DNA of 64,000 bases from Arcobacter siniprincipis (GTDB lineage: Bacteria; Campylobacterota; Campylobacteria; Campylobacterales; Arcobacteraceae). The notes beneath the pieces were generated by a model. That model ran no database searches, was not told the origin of the DNA, and worked only from the letters and a program-made list of their open reading frames with translations. Where the stretch lies: assembly GCF_048571125.1 (NCBI RefSeq), contig NZ_CP182343.1, forward strand, positions 3,038,001-3,102,000, written 5' to 3'. How positions within the stretch are numbered: position 1 is the stretch's first letter; each line of letters starts with the position of its first letter. Below are positions 28,543-37,037 of the stretch, one piece after another. The position numbers and the translations under genes are program-made.

Positions 28543-29734
28543 TATTCTGACCTTTTTTTATAATATTTTTAACTGTGTTATATGATGTTTGCATGAAGTA
28601 CTCATCGCCACCTTCATATCCGTTTTCATCCTCAAAACCTCTTATCTCATTTGAGCTATAACCTGCTATTCCATGCATAGTTTTATAAAACTCACCTCTT
28701 GTTTTTGTATCTGCTCTCATAAGTGCGTTATATTTAAATTTGATTGATATTTCATCTTCTTGTTTTTCTGTAAGTAAAAAGTTTAATCTAAATCTCTCTT
28801 CACATAAAATAATGATTGGTAATAATGTACCCGTATAGAGTCTTTGTGATTTTTCTTCAAGATTTCCATATGCTGTATTTGTAGAATCATTTAACATATC
28901 AACAGGTACACCAAAAAGTACTCCTATCTCTTCTCTATTTAATTTTTTTGATTCAATCCATTGGGCATCTGTATTTTTCATCTCAACTGGTGTAAATTTT
29001 AAACCCTCTTCTAAAAGCATAGTTTTACCTGCGTTTCCTACACCTTCAAATTTATCTTCTAAATCATCTTTTAATCTTTTAAATGCAGGTTCAGTAAGAG
29101 TTCCAGTCTCTTTAGTAAAAATACCACTAATAGATACACCATTTTTAAATACTCTATTTCCATGTTTACTTGTGTTATCTGCATATTCTAAAGTTTCTCT
29201 TGCTATTTCAACTCTTGTAAGACCAATAAGTCCTTCTGAATCAGGTACATCCATAAGATGTAATATCTGATAATCAGGAACTTTTTTATTATCATAGGTA
29301 TAGATTTTAGTTCTATTTGGTCCCCATGTTACTTTCATCAAGTCAGCTTTTAAAGGATAAAGTGCTTTTACACTTGCATCTCTATTAAATATGATTTGGC
29401 AGTAGTGATTTCCTCTTAGGTCTAAATCTTGACTTAACATCTTTTTCCACTCAAAAGCTGTTAAGTTAGGATTTGGTTTATATCTTAGGATTTTATATAA
29501 AGGATTTTTTCTAGCTTCTACTTTTCCTGTTTCTGTTCTTCTATAAACTTTTATAGGTATAACTGCTAAGGCATTTGCTTTTATATTTACACAGCCAAAA
29601 ACATTTACAAGTCTTTGTGCTGTTGCAGGAGAGATTCTACTTGAACGACCAAATAAACTTCTAATCCCTGATGTATCACTTGTACTAATATTTACATTTT
29701 CAGCTCCTAAAAATGAGTTTAAGAATTTCTTCAT
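28535..29734 (-). CDS. Portal protein, HK97 family
   Basis: 399 residues. Typical segments are RLVNVFGCVNIKANALA, RKNPLYKILRYKPNPNLTAFEWK, the DLRGNHY turn and IGVLFGVPVDMLND. It forms the dodecameric ring for DNA packaging. It follows the terminase and a small membrane gene and overlaps the protease start. Confidence 0.93.
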   Translation of the reverse strand: MKKFLNSFLGAENVNISTSDTSGIRSLFGRSSRISPATAQRLVNVFGCVNIKANALAVIPIKVYRRTETGKVEARKNPLYKILRYKPNPNLTAFEWKKMLSQDLDLRGNHYCQIIFNRDASVKALYPLKADLMKVTWGPNRTKIYTYDNKKVPDYQILHLMDVPDSEGLIGLTRVEIARETLEYADNTSKHGNRVFKNGVSISGIFTKETGTLTEPAFKRLKDDLEDKFEGVGNAGKTMLLEEGLKFTPVEMKNTDAQWIESKKLNREEIGVLFGVPVDMLNDSTNTAYGNLEEKSQRLYTGTLLPIIILCEERFRLNFLLTEKQEDEISIKFKYNALMRADTKTRGEFYKTMHGIAGYSSNEIRGFEDENGYEGGDEYFMQTSYNTVKNIIKKGQNNE

Positions 29735-29919
29735 TCTGTAACCTCTGCTTTATTAGCAAAAGTCAAAAATAAAACTACCAATAAAACTGAAACAATTAAT
29801 GATATACCTAACACATAAGTACATGCTTTAGCATAAATAAAAAATGTTCCAATACTAAATACTATTGAAAGGAGAACAAACAAAAAAAGTAATGCGATTG
29901 ATAGTTTTATTTTTTCCAT
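29731..29919 (-). CDS. Small membrane protein between terminase and portal
   Basis: 62 residues from the ATG at 29919, with two hydrophobic segments (about 5-28 and 34-55). The same frame stays open to 30069 inside the terminase gene, but that start would add a non-hydrophobic leader. The shorter form is preferred, although its ribosome site is weak. Function unknown. Small membrane proteins at this place are not part of the usual packaging set. Confidence 0.5.
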   Translation of the reverse strand: MEKIKLSIALLFLFVLLSIVFSIGTFFIYAKACTYVLGISLIVSVLLVVLFLTFANKAEVTE

Positions 29920-29992
29920 GAGAGAATCATACAAAATTGCCGTCCATCCCGATGGACATTGGAAAGTTTTGGAAAAGAATTTGTAAATTTGT

Positions 29993-31627
29993 CTAAAGAG
30001 ACCGTAATCCCCTAGTTTCATAAACTGATTCTTTGTTTTCTTCTGTGGCTTCATAATAAGAAAGTGCATTTATAATAGCAGCTGGTCCGTCTATTTTTCT
30101 ATTTGGGTCTGTTTTATCAGGTTTGATATTTCCTGCAGCATCAAATAAAATAGTAAGATTTGAAATCATCCAAGTAGTAACAGGGTCTCCATTATGTATA
30201 AGCTTTTTACTCTTAACAAGATCCAATAAAAACTTAGTAGGAGAAGTTAAAGAGATATATCCTTGTCTTAATGGGATGCAATCTTCAAAACCATTATCAA
30301 CTATACGCTTTACTAGATGTTTTGCTTTGTATGCATCATATACAACTGCATTGGTATCAGGGATATCTTCTTCAATATCATTATAAATATAATCATAGTC
30401 AATAGTACTACCAGGTGTTGCTGTTATATATCCTTGATTTACCCATGATAAAAGTGGCACTTTAAGAGTTCGCTCTCTTTCAAGTACATTATCTTTTGGT
30501 ATATAGTAATTCATCTTTAAATAGTAAATATCATCTATCTTATAGATTTTAGCTTTTGCTGTAAAATCATCTGTAACAGATAAATCAAACCCTTGTACTT
30601 TTTTGATATTTGTTTCATCTGCTAGTTTACCCTCGCACTCTTTCCATTCATGGATAGGAATATAAGATTCTGCTGCATTGGTCCATATATTTAGATTCTT
30701 TACTAAGAAGTTGTTTTTTGTCTCTGGTCTTTCGTATGCTCTCTTTGCTTGTCTTTGCATATAATCCTTTGATACAGATACTCCATAGTTTGGATTTGCT
30801 TTTATCCAAGTCTTTTCTTCAAATGGATCATCATCTTTATCAGGTTCTGCAATAAAAGCAAAAAAGGTATCATCTTCAATTGCACCATCTAATATCTTTT
30901 TCCCATATTCATACATATTGAAAGCAGGGCTCATAAGTTTAAATCCACCTGTAGTAATTGATAACATAAGTGGTTGTATTCTTGAACCCTGACCACTTTC
31001 TACAACTTCAAACAAACTATTATCAGGATGGGCATGATATTCATCTGCTACACCTATTGTTGGATTACTTCCATCTTCTGTATCGCTATCTCTTCCAAGA
31101 GTTGAAAATGTAGTATCAGTTTTTTTCATAGTAATAACACCATAAGAAGTCATGCAATCCTCTTTTAAATCCTTATGAGCATTTACCATTTTTTCTACAC
31201 CCGTCCATGCAAGTTTTGCTTGTTTGTTTTTTGTAGCAAATATAATAACTTCCCCACCTATTTCAAATCTTATTATACTATCTGCTATTGTAATAGCTGA
31301 GGCAAGAAGGGTTTTACCATTTTTCCTAGGTATAAAGAAAAAGACTGTATTAAATCTTCTTACCCATCTGTTTTTGTCATTTAATCTTTCCCAACCAAAA
31401 GCAATCACAATAGCTTTCTTTTGCCATGCTTCAAGTTTTATATTTTGTCCTGCGAATTCACCTTTATAATGATTTAGCTGCTCTATGATTTTGATATAAG
31501 CTATTCCTAATTTCTTATTAAATCTAAGATGTGGTTTTTCTCCATTTTCAACAGCTAAAAGGTCCTTTTGATGTCGTTCAAAAGTTTTTTCATAATATGG
31601 TTTTAACTCTTCACCATCAAATATCAT
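29993..31627 (-). CDS. Terminase large subunit
   Basis: 544 residues. The ATPase domain has Walker A FIPRKNGKTLLASA (about residue 95) and Walker B GVADEYHAH (about residue 191). The C-terminal nuclease domain shows VQGFDLSVTDDF and a further acidic site in AVVYDAYKAKHLV. It pumps DNA into the head and cuts it. With the P27-like small subunit and HNH gene nearby, a cos-type HK97-like packaging system is likely. Confidence 0.93.
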   Translation of the reverse strand: MIFDGEELKPYYEKTFERHQKDLLAVENGEKPHLRFNKKLGIAYIKIIEQLNHYKGEFAGQNIKLEAWQKKAIVIAFGWERLNDKNRWVRRFNTVFFFIPRKNGKTLLASAITIADSIIRFEIGGEVIIFATKNKQAKLAWTGVEKMVNAHKDLKEDCMTSYGVITMKKTDTTFSTLGRDSDTEDGSNPTIGVADEYHAHPDNSLFEVVESGQGSRIQPLMLSITTGGFKLMSPAFNMYEYGKKILDGAIEDDTFFAFIAEPDKDDDPFEEKTWIKANPNYGVSVSKDYMQRQAKRAYERPETKNNFLVKNLNIWTNAAESYIPIHEWKECEGKLADETNIKKVQGFDLSVTDDFTAKAKIYKIDDIYYLKMNYYIPKDNVLERERTLKVPLLSWVNQGYITATPGSTIDYDYIYNDIEEDIPDTNAVVYDAYKAKHLVKRIVDNGFEDCIPLRQGYISLTSPTKFLLDLVKSKKLIHNGDPVTTWMISNLTILFDAAGNIKPDKTDPNRKIDGPAAIINALSYYEATEENKESVYETRGLRSL

Positions 31628-32177
31628 TTAGATCCTCATCATCCATATTTAATTCAGCAACTACATCAAAGATACTTTTTTGTTCTTGTCCTGGTCTGTC
31701 AAATTTGAGTCCAAGTTTTTTTCTAGCTGATATTGAAAGCCCAAGTTGATTTGATACTGTTATAAGATTTTTTTGTACAGCTTGATATGCATTAAATGTT
31801 GGATTTAGATATGTTCCACCTGTCTTAAGACTTCGTAAAGTATATCCTTCTATTTGAACTTGTTCTGCAAGATAAAGATATTCTTCATAACTCTTAGCAA
31901 CCATTATTATCATAGGTTCATCTGTCGGTGAGTACTGATTCCCTAGTTCATTTTTTATTTCATCCATTTTTCTTAAGGCAGTTTTACCAAGTATTTTTTC
32001 ATGCTTTTTTTCTTGTAAATTGGAAACTTTTTTGGAATTTCGATGTGATGTATCCCAATTATATTTTTTGACAAAATTTGCGATTTGAGTGTGACTAGTG
32101 TTATAATCTTTAGCTATGGCACGATAAGAGTCTTTTGTTTTTTCAACTCTATCTTTGATTTTGTCTAAGTTTTCCAT
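31617..32177 (-). CDS. Terminase small subunit (P27-like)
   Basis: 186 residues. The N-terminal helix-turn-helix (DSYRAIAKDYNTSHTQIANFVKKYNW) is followed by a helical domain with YLYLAEQVQIEGYTL, NPTFNAYQAVQKNLITVSNQLGLS and ARKKLGL, typical of P27-type small terminases. It should recognise the packaging site. It overlaps the large subunit by 11 bases. Confidence 0.85.
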   Translation of the reverse strand: MENLDKIKDRVEKTKDSYRAIAKDYNTSHTQIANFVKKYNWDTSHRNSKKVSNLQEKKHEKILGKTALRKMDEIKNELGNQYSPTDEPMIIMVAKSYEEYLYLAEQVQIEGYTLRSLKTGGTYLNPTFNAYQAVQKNLITVSNQLGLSISARKKLGLKFDRPGQEQKSIFDVVAELNMDDEDLNDI

Positions 32178-32272
32178 TTATACCCTACCCCTCGAGAATG
32201 GTTTGTGTAAAAAGTTGTGAGGATGCTCGGTGTTCAGACAGTTCTTACTGTAGAAAAAAGACCACCCCCCTC
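32178..32272. other. Candidate cos/packaging region
   Basis: This 95-base gap between HNH and terminase genes is richer in G and C than its surroundings. It holds an uninterrupted C run (ACCACCCCCCTC, about 32264-32275), a CCCCTCGAG segment, and short inverted elements such as ACAGTTCTTACTGT. Phages with an HNH gene beside the terminase often carry cos here. The call is position-based. Confidence 0.4.
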
Positions 32273-32614
32273 TTACTTGTTCCATCTATTTCCCTCTTGA
32301 TTTTCTTTAATATTATGGCAACTATTACACATCGGTTGTAAGTTATCATCATCTAGTTTACTTCCACCATCTTTTATTGCAATTATATGATCAACCATTT
32401 CAGCAGGTCTTTTACAACTAACACAAAATGGACTATTATTTAATACTTGTTCTCTTTTATTCTTCCATACTTTACTATGATAAAATTTATTTGAGTCTTG
32501 ATTTCTTTGAGTTTTATCATAAACTTTTGCACTAGTTTTTCTACATTGTGGACAGCCTTTATAATTTGCTTCTTGTTCAAATAATCCATGTATAGGACAT
32601 ATTCTTTTACTCAT
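32273..32614 (-). CDS. HNH endonuclease
   Basis: 113 residues. Two zinc-type Cys pairs (CPIHGLF...CPQC and CVSC...CNSC) surround the HNH core: MVDHIIAIKDGG, then DDDNLQPMCNSCHN. In HK97-like phages such proteins help the terminase cut cos DNA. Its start overlaps the upstream gene by 4 bases, and it lies directly before the terminase. Confidence 0.9.
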   Translation of the reverse strand: MSKRICPIHGLFEQEANYKGCPQCRKTSAKVYDKTQRNQDSNKFYHSKVWKNKREQVLNNSPFCVSCKRPAEMVDHIIAIKDGGSKLDDDNLQPMCNSCHNIKENQEGNRWNK

Positions 32615-32991
32615 TTATAAAATCCTAACAATGTATTTTTAGTCAACCAAACAGTATGAATAAAACTATCAGCTTCTTCTTGTGTTATCTTGCAGCAGAT
32701 ATAGTTTTCATCTAATAACTTTTTAATATCACAATCCAATTTGACAAAAAGAAAAGTTCCTTCTTTGATAATATCAGCTTTAATATCTATGTTTCTATTA
32801 TGTGCTTTAGAAAAATATCCACAACTTAATCCTAATTTTTGTTGAACAACAAAAGCTAACTCATATGCTTTCTTATCTATCTTTTGTGGAGCATTTTCTA
32901 ATATCTCCAATACAATCTTCTTTGATACCTCAGGATACTTTGCAGTTATCTCTCCTGCATAGTCTAATAAGTCTTTTGGTAAATTATTCAT
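32611..32991 (-). CDS. Hypothetical phage protein
   Basis: 126 residues. Helical N-terminus (LLDYAGEITAKYPEVSKKIVLEIL), then AYELAFVVQQKLGLSCGYFSKAH and a hydrophobic, acidic C-terminal half. No family is recognised. It is embedded with 4-base overlaps between the replication-side genes and HNH, so it is probably an early or late-early protein. Confidence 0.6.
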   Translation of the reverse strand: MNNLPKDLLDYAGEITAKYPEVSKKIVLEILENAPQKIDKKAYELAFVVQQKLGLSCGYFSKAHNRNIDIKADIIKEGTFLFVKLDCDIKKLLDENYICCKITQEEADSFIHTVWLTKNTLLGFYK

Positions 32992-33596
32992 GCACTTCTC
33001 GCTTTGATTTGTTCTAAGATTTTTTGGTCTTGTGTTTTATTTTCTATTTGATTTCGTGGATCATACTTGATAAGAGTTTGTACTGTTATCACTTTCAATA
33101 ACTCACTTTCAAACTTTGGTTTATTTCTCTTAACTAAATTAAATATTACAACCTTATCTCCAATCTTAAAAAGATATTTTAAATCAGATTCAGAAAAATA
33201 TAATTTATCACCTGCCTTTGTTTTTTCCATACAGAAATCTCTAATATCTTTACCTTCTGCCTCAATCTGCCAAGCTATTCTATCCATCAACCAACATGTT
33301 TTTTTAAATAAATATTCTGAATAATTTTCTACTTTCTTTTTAGAACTATCAGATAATCTAGGTCTTGTGTAATAATCAAAGTCTTGTTTCAAACTATTAA
33401 ACTTTTGAACACCATTCATAAAATTGTACTTTTCCATTCTAAAATTATTTTTAATAAAGTCTTTAAACTTTGGTAAATCATCGACAGGTATTGTCTTAAT
33501 ATCCTCAATCATATCTGCAATTGTAAATTGGCTTTCTGTTTTTATATTCAACAACTCTGCTATATATATTACGAAATCATCTGGTCTTATACTCAT
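32988..33596 (-). CDS. Hypothetical phage protein
   Basis: 202 residues, mostly helical and soluble. There are no recognised motifs. A SDSSKKKVENYSEYLFKKTCWLMDRIAWQIEAEG segment is the most distinctive part. It overlaps the replication gene by 4 bases. The position suggests a partner of replication, such as a helicase loader, but no ATP-binding motif is present. Confidence 0.55.
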   Translation of the reverse strand: MSIRPDDFVIYIAELLNIKTESQFTIADMIEDIKTIPVDDLPKFKDFIKNNFRMEKYNFMNGVQKFNSLKQDFDYYTRPRLSDSSKKKVENYSEYLFKKTCWLMDRIAWQIEAEGKDIRDFCMEKTKAGDKLYFSESDLKYLFKIGDKVVIFNLVKRNKPKFESELLKVITVQTLIKYDPRNQIENKTQDQKILEQIKARSA

Positions 33597-34528
33597 GATA
33601 TTATCCTCGCTTCTTCTATATCTTTATCAGATTGGTTATGATTATTAAAATAACTTTTAATCATGTCATTGGTTTTATTATTACCTTGTGTTGGTTTCAA
33701 TTCTTTAGCTACTTGATAATCTCTATAAGCTCTATCTTGAATAAAATTTAAAAGTGATTTAATATATTTTTCATCAACTGGTAAAACTTTAGAATAGTTT
33801 TCTAATCCGATTAAAAGCATTTGAAGATTATCTTCAGGTGGAAGTAATGCCATTGCATTTATCGATTTTATTTCTTTTATTTTTTCTTGTAGTTGTGAGA
33901 TATTTTTATAATAAAAAGTGATTATGTCTTTAGGCTTAATTTCATAGTGTGATAATATAGTAGAGGGATAATGTATAGTAGTAGGATATGTCGGATTTAT
34001 TTCCGAGTTATTTTCGGATTTATTTCCGAGTTTATTCGGATTTATTTCCGACATAGTGTCATTTTCATTATTCGGATTTATTTCCGACATAGTGTTTTTG
34101 TCTATATTTAGATTATTACTATCGTTATAATAGTCATTTTTACTATTTTTAGTTATATCGTTGTTATTATCTTCTTCAATTTTTTCGGATTTATTTCCGA
34201 GTTTATCATTTGTATTGCTTGAGTGATATTTTTTTCCCAATTCAGTTATCTTGATACAGTCTCTTTTTCCACTTTTAACATAATCAATAAGTCCTAAAGT
34301 TTCAAGACTTTTTAAGTGTCGATAAGTTGTATCAGGTTTTAAATTTAAAAGAGGCAATTCACTACATATAGTTTGTCTTGCTACCCAATAATATATTTCA
34401 TTGTCTATTGCTACAGCTTTTGCCCAAACAGCAGATGTAGTCAATAAGTCAAATATATGTGCTTGATTTATATTCTTTATACCTAATTGTATGGCTTGGT
34501 CTTGGCTAACTTGGATTTTATACTTCAT
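33593..34528 (-). CDS. Replication initiator-like protein with internal iterons
   Basis: 311 residues. The N-terminal 110 residues form a winged-helix domain of the phage replication type (INQAHIFDLLTTSAVWA, ICSELPLLNLKPDTTYRHLKSLETLGLIDYV). A low-complexity Asn/Ser-rich linker (about 105-190) contains repeated SEINP and GNKSE segments encoded by five identical 16-base repeats. The C-terminal 100 residues are helical. In lambda, gene O binds iterons inside its own coding region, and this layout is the same. Confidence 0.72.
   Translation of the reverse strand: MKYKIQVSQDQAIQLGIKNINQAHIFDLLTTSAVWAKAVAIDNEIYYWVARQTICSELPLLNLKPDTTYRHLKSLETLGLIDYVKSGKRDCIKITELGKKYHSSNTNDKLGNKSEKIEEDNNNDITKNSKNDYYNDSNNLNIDKNTMSEINPNNENDTMSEINPNKLGNKSENNSEINPTYPTTIHYPSTILSHYEIKPKDIITFYYKNISQLQEKIKEIKSINAMALLPPEDNLQMLLIGLENYSKVLPVDEKYIKSLLNFIQDRAYRDYQVAKELKPTQGNNKTNDMIKSYFNNHNQSDKDIEEARIIS
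33991..34200. repeat. Five iteron-like repeats, candidate replication origin
   Basis: The 16-base sequence TCGGATTTATTTCCGA is present five times exactly: 33991-34006, 34014-34029, 34036-34051, 34072-34087 and 34185-34200. Each copy is itself an inverted repeat (TCGGA...TCCGA). The first three are 22-23 bases apart, about two helix turns. Very AT-rich sequence fills the gap between copies four and five. This looks like an origin bound by the protein encoded by the same gene. Confidence 0.75.
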
Positions 34529-34659
34529 ATTTCCCTCTTAAAAATTTCTTCTTTTTTTTAGCTTTTTTTATAAACTGCTTTATCCTCCTGTGTTAGTATC
34601 AACACAAGAAGGACTTGATTAAAAATCAACGGTATGATTAAATAGTTTTTAGATACTAA

Positions 34660-34806
34660 TTATTTACACTGCATCACCTCTTTTGGAATTGTTAAAGCCT
34701 GTATCATCTTCGTTCTCATTTTAGTTATAAGTTGAGTTAGTTTCTTTAACTCTTTTGTTTCTTCACAAGGAATCCAAACCCTACCATGACAAGTTCTATA
34801 CCACAT
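34660..34806 (-). CDS. Small protein downstream of the CII-like gene
   Basis: 48 residues (MWYRTCHGRVWIPC..., ending MQCK). A strong GAGGAGGAATAG ribosome site spans the stop of the upstream gene, 2 bases away. The start motif WYRTCHGRVWIPCEETKEL suggests a folded small protein, and no family is recognised. Between its end and the replication gene (34529-34659) there is an 18-base inverted repeat TGTGTT-N6-AACACA (34589-34606) and no gene. Confidence 0.65.
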   Translation of the reverse strand: MWYRTCHGRVWIPCEETKELKKLTQLITKMRTKMIQALTIPKEVMQCK

Positions 34807-34808
34807 GA

Positions 34809-35309
34809 CTATTCCTCCTCTGTTTCTTTGTTTTCAAAGTCTTGTTTCAGCTGTTGAAGTGCTTTTATTGCTTCGTCTATTTCTGTTATACTTTTGATTT
34901 TTTCTTTCATAGTTACTTTTTCATCCATAAGAGATTCTTTTGACTCTTTGAAAGCTTCACCAAACTCTATCATTGCAACATCTACTTGAATATTTATTTC
35001 ATTTGTATTTTTACTATGTTTTAGTACATCTAGCTTTTTAAGTTCAAAGCCATGTTTTCCTGCAAAATACTCCAAAGTAGAAAAATCTCCACATAGCTCT
35101 AAGTGTTGATTCCATTCGCTTACTGTTATATCATTCTCGTTGTTCGAGGGTTTCAATTTAGCTTCATAAGTTGATTCACTCATGCCTAACTCATGAGCAG
35201 CTTCTGCTACTGTAAAACTATTATTTAATCTATCTTTATTAAAAGATTTTCTAAATAGTGATAAAAACCTAGAATCCTTAGAATCTTTTTTAAATTTATA
35301 TTCTTTCAT
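34809..35309 (-). CDS. Phage regulatory protein, CII/CP76-like
   Basis: 166 residues. After a basic start, NSFTVAEAAHELGMSESTYEAKLKP forms a helix-turn-helix, followed by ITVSEWNQHLELCGDFSTLEYFAGKHGFEL, a pattern seen in phage CII/CP76 regulators. The C-terminal 60 residues are a charged coiled coil, suggesting oligomers. It is in the cro operon with 4-base overlap, like lambda cII after cro. Confidence 0.75.
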   Translation of the reverse strand: MKEYKFKKDSKDSRFLSLFRKSFNKDRLNNSFTVAEAAHELGMSESTYEAKLKPSNNENDITVSEWNQHLELCGDFSTLEYFAGKHGFELKKLDVLKHSKNTNEINIQVDVAMIEFGEAFKESKESLMDEKVTMKEKIKSITEIDEAIKALQQLKQDFENKETEEE

Positions 35310-35533
35310 GACACCTTTTCCTTGCTTGGATATTTACTTTCTTTTTCTTCATCTGTTATAGTTTCATTAATATATGATTTAATATCTTTCCATGAATCAA
35401 ATGGGATATTAAAATCATTATTAAGAGTTAAGATAATCTCATAAGAAGGTTTTCTTTCACCCCTAACAATTGCATTAACAGTTGAAGTTTTGTAAAAAAT
35501 TTGCAAAATTTCTTTTAATTTATTTTTTTCCAT
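35306..35533 (-). CDS. Cro-like regulator
   Basis: 75 residues. LKEILQIFYKTSTVNAIVRGERKPSYEIILTLNNDF has the shape of a small helix-turn-helix repressor. It diverges from the CI-like gene across 98 bases holding three operator-like sites, the classical cro position. The start ATG at 35533 lies only 7 bases from the first operator. Confidence 0.75.
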   Translation of the reverse strand: MEKNKLKEILQIFYKTSTVNAIVRGERKPSYEIILTLNNDFNIPFDSWKDIKSYINETITDEEKESKYPSKEKVS

Positions 35534-35540
35534 TAAGAAT

Positions 35541-35613
35541 GATACGATATGTATCTTTAAAGAAAGTTTAAATTAATACATAATGTATTTTTAAAATTGA
35601 TACAATTTGTACT
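35541..35613. promoter_or_regulatory. Three repressor operators between cI and cro
   Basis: Three 15-base sites fit RATAC-N5-GTATY: 35541-35555 (GATACGATATGTATC), 35575-35589 (AATACATAATGTATT) and a weaker 35599-35613 (GATACAATTTGTACT). Their centres are 34 and 24 bases apart. The same consensus recurs twice at 37262-37310. The layout resembles the three-site right operator of lambda. Confidence 0.8.
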
Positions 35614-35631
35614 TTATAAGAAGGAATTATT

Positions 35632-36252
35632 TTGAAAAAAAAATTAGAAGATTTTCAATTTGCATATAATTTGAGAAGAATTATGAATCATAAAAATATT
35701 ACTGGGGAAAACTTAGGTGAACTATTAGGAGTAACAAAAGGTACTGTTATTCACTGGGCAAATGGTACTAGATTTCCAAAAGAAGAATCAATAAGAAAAC
35801 TTGTTGAAGTTTTAAAAATTTCATATGATGATTTATTTTGGGGAGAAGAAAAGTTAACTATGAATAAAAAGATTCCATTAATTGGTCTTGCTCACTGTGG
35901 CGAACCTGCAATTTATGATTTAAATGGATATGAGCCTATTAATGTTCCTGACAATATTTATAAAGAAGGAATGTATGCAGTAAAAGTAGAAGGTGATAGT
36001 ATGCTTCCTAAAATAGCGAATGGTGATATTTTATATTGTTTATCAGAATCTAAAGTACATATAAATAGTGGAGATATTGTACATTATAAATTAGATGAAG
36101 ATAGCGGTGTTAAAAAATATAAAATAAATGAAAATGAAACTATTATTTCGCTAATTCCCTTAAATAGTGATTATGAAGTTATTAATATACATTGTGATGA
36201 TATTATAGAACTTTCTATGGCAAAAGTTATTGGTTCATACCGAGAATTTTAA
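35632..36252 (+). CDS. CI/LexA-like repressor (HTH + S24 peptidase)
   Basis: 206 residues from a TTG start after AAGGAATTATT. The N-terminal helix-turn-helix is ENLGELLGVTKGTVIHWANGTRFP (about 24-47). The C-terminal S24 domain has the catalytic Ser in VEGDSMLP (about residue 124) and the Lys in SGVKKYKI (about residue 163). A cleavage region lies near LAHCGEPA (about residue 87), where Cys-Gly takes the place of Ala-Gly. It should hold the lysogenic state and be inactivated by RecA-promoted self-cleavage or by the antirepressor. Confidence 0.9.
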   Translation: MKKKLEDFQFAYNLRRIMNHKNITGENLGELLGVTKGTVIHWANGTRFPKEESIRKLVEVLKISYDDLFWGEEKLTMNKKIPLIGLAHCGEPAIYDLNGYEPINVPDNIYKEGMYAVKVEGDSMLPKIANGDILYCLSESKVHINSGDIVHYKLDEDSGVKKYKINENETIISLIPLNSDYEVINIHCDDIIELSMAKVIGSYREF

Positions 36253-36281
36253 TAATATATAGGTTGAAAAGGATTATATAC

Positions 36282-36368
36282 TTGAACTTCCATCACTTAA
36301 AATATAGATTTATGATAAGTGCTATACTTTGGATTATTTTGATTGTTTGGTGGTGGACAAGTAACTAA
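36282..36368 (+). CDS. Possible 28-residue membrane peptide
   Basis: TTG start with AAAAGGAT 6-8 bases upstream. The peptide ends with a hydrophobic, Trp-rich stretch (MISAILWIILIVWWWTSN). It lies 30 bases after the repressor gene on the same strand, so it could be expressed in the lysogen. Short size makes this uncertain. Such peptides are sometimes superinfection-exclusion or toxin proteins, but nothing here proves it. Confidence 0.35.
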   Translation: MNFHHLKYRFMISAILWIILIVWWWTSN

Positions 36369-36371
36369 ATA

Positions 36372-37037
36372 TCAAGAAAAGAATCCAATAAACTCACTTA
36401 CATTATTCTTAATACTTAGTAAAAAACCCATCACTTTATTAAGCTCTTCTACTTTTTTATAAACCTTTTCTAACTTATACTGTATCTCTTTACTCTTTAT
36501 ACTTGAAAGTTCAATTTTGTACAGATAGATTTTCCCAAGAAGTATCTCATAAAGTTTTTTAATTGCATTATTTCCAGTTATTGAGTGCTCTTTTTTTGCT
36601 GCATCCACTGCATCACAAATCCCAAATATGATAACTCTTTGTTCATCAGTGACTTCGGTATCGTTTTCAGCTTCATCTCTAAGTTCATCAGAAAATTTAA
36701 CTATGTCTTCAACATCATGTGGTCTTTCAATATTTTCAAAAAATGCAAATACAGTTGATGCGTGATTTGCATCTTTAGTAGCTAAGATAGGTTTTACATC
36801 TCTTAATCTCAAATTTAAATTTGGAAAAGAAAGCACTTCATATATATCTTTTAAACTATCTTCATCTGCCCCAATCACTCTTAAGACTCTCTCACACTCT
36901 TCTATTATAAGAGCTCTTTTCTTCAAAAGTTCTATTTGGTTCTTTTCTTCAAAAATTTTTTTAAACACTTCATGGAGTGATTCATCTTTATTTTCATATT
37001 TACAAAGATTTCTTATAATTTCAACTGTTTTATTCAT
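36372..37037 (-). CDS. Unknown protein in a CI-controlled leftward operon
   Basis: 221 residues, almost fully helical and soluble, with no recognised motif. Notable parts are LIIEECERVLRVIGADEDSLKDIYEVLSFP and TGNNAIKKLYEILLGKIYLYKIELSSIKS. It overlaps the small gene 37030-37209 by 8 bases and faces the repressor gene tail to tail. Two operator copies lie in front of the pair, so expression is expected on induction. This is the position of the lambda PL operon, but no lambda homologue is seen. Confidence 0.65.
   Translation of the reverse strand: MNKTVEIIRNLCKYENKDESLHEVFKKIFEEKNQIELLKKRALIIEECERVLRVIGADEDSLKDIYEVLSFPNLNLRLRDVKPILATKDANHASTVFAFFENIERPHDVEDIVKFSDELRDEAENDTEVTDEQRVIIFGICDAVDAAKKEHSITGNNAIKKLYEILLGKIYLYKIELSSIKSKEIQYKLEKVYKKVEELNKVMGFLLSIKNNVSEFIGFFS

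Noticed and set aside
33991..34200. CRISPR-like repeat array
   Set aside because: Repeats are only 16 bases, spacing is uneven (22, 22, 36, 113) and they lie in a coding frame of a replication gene.
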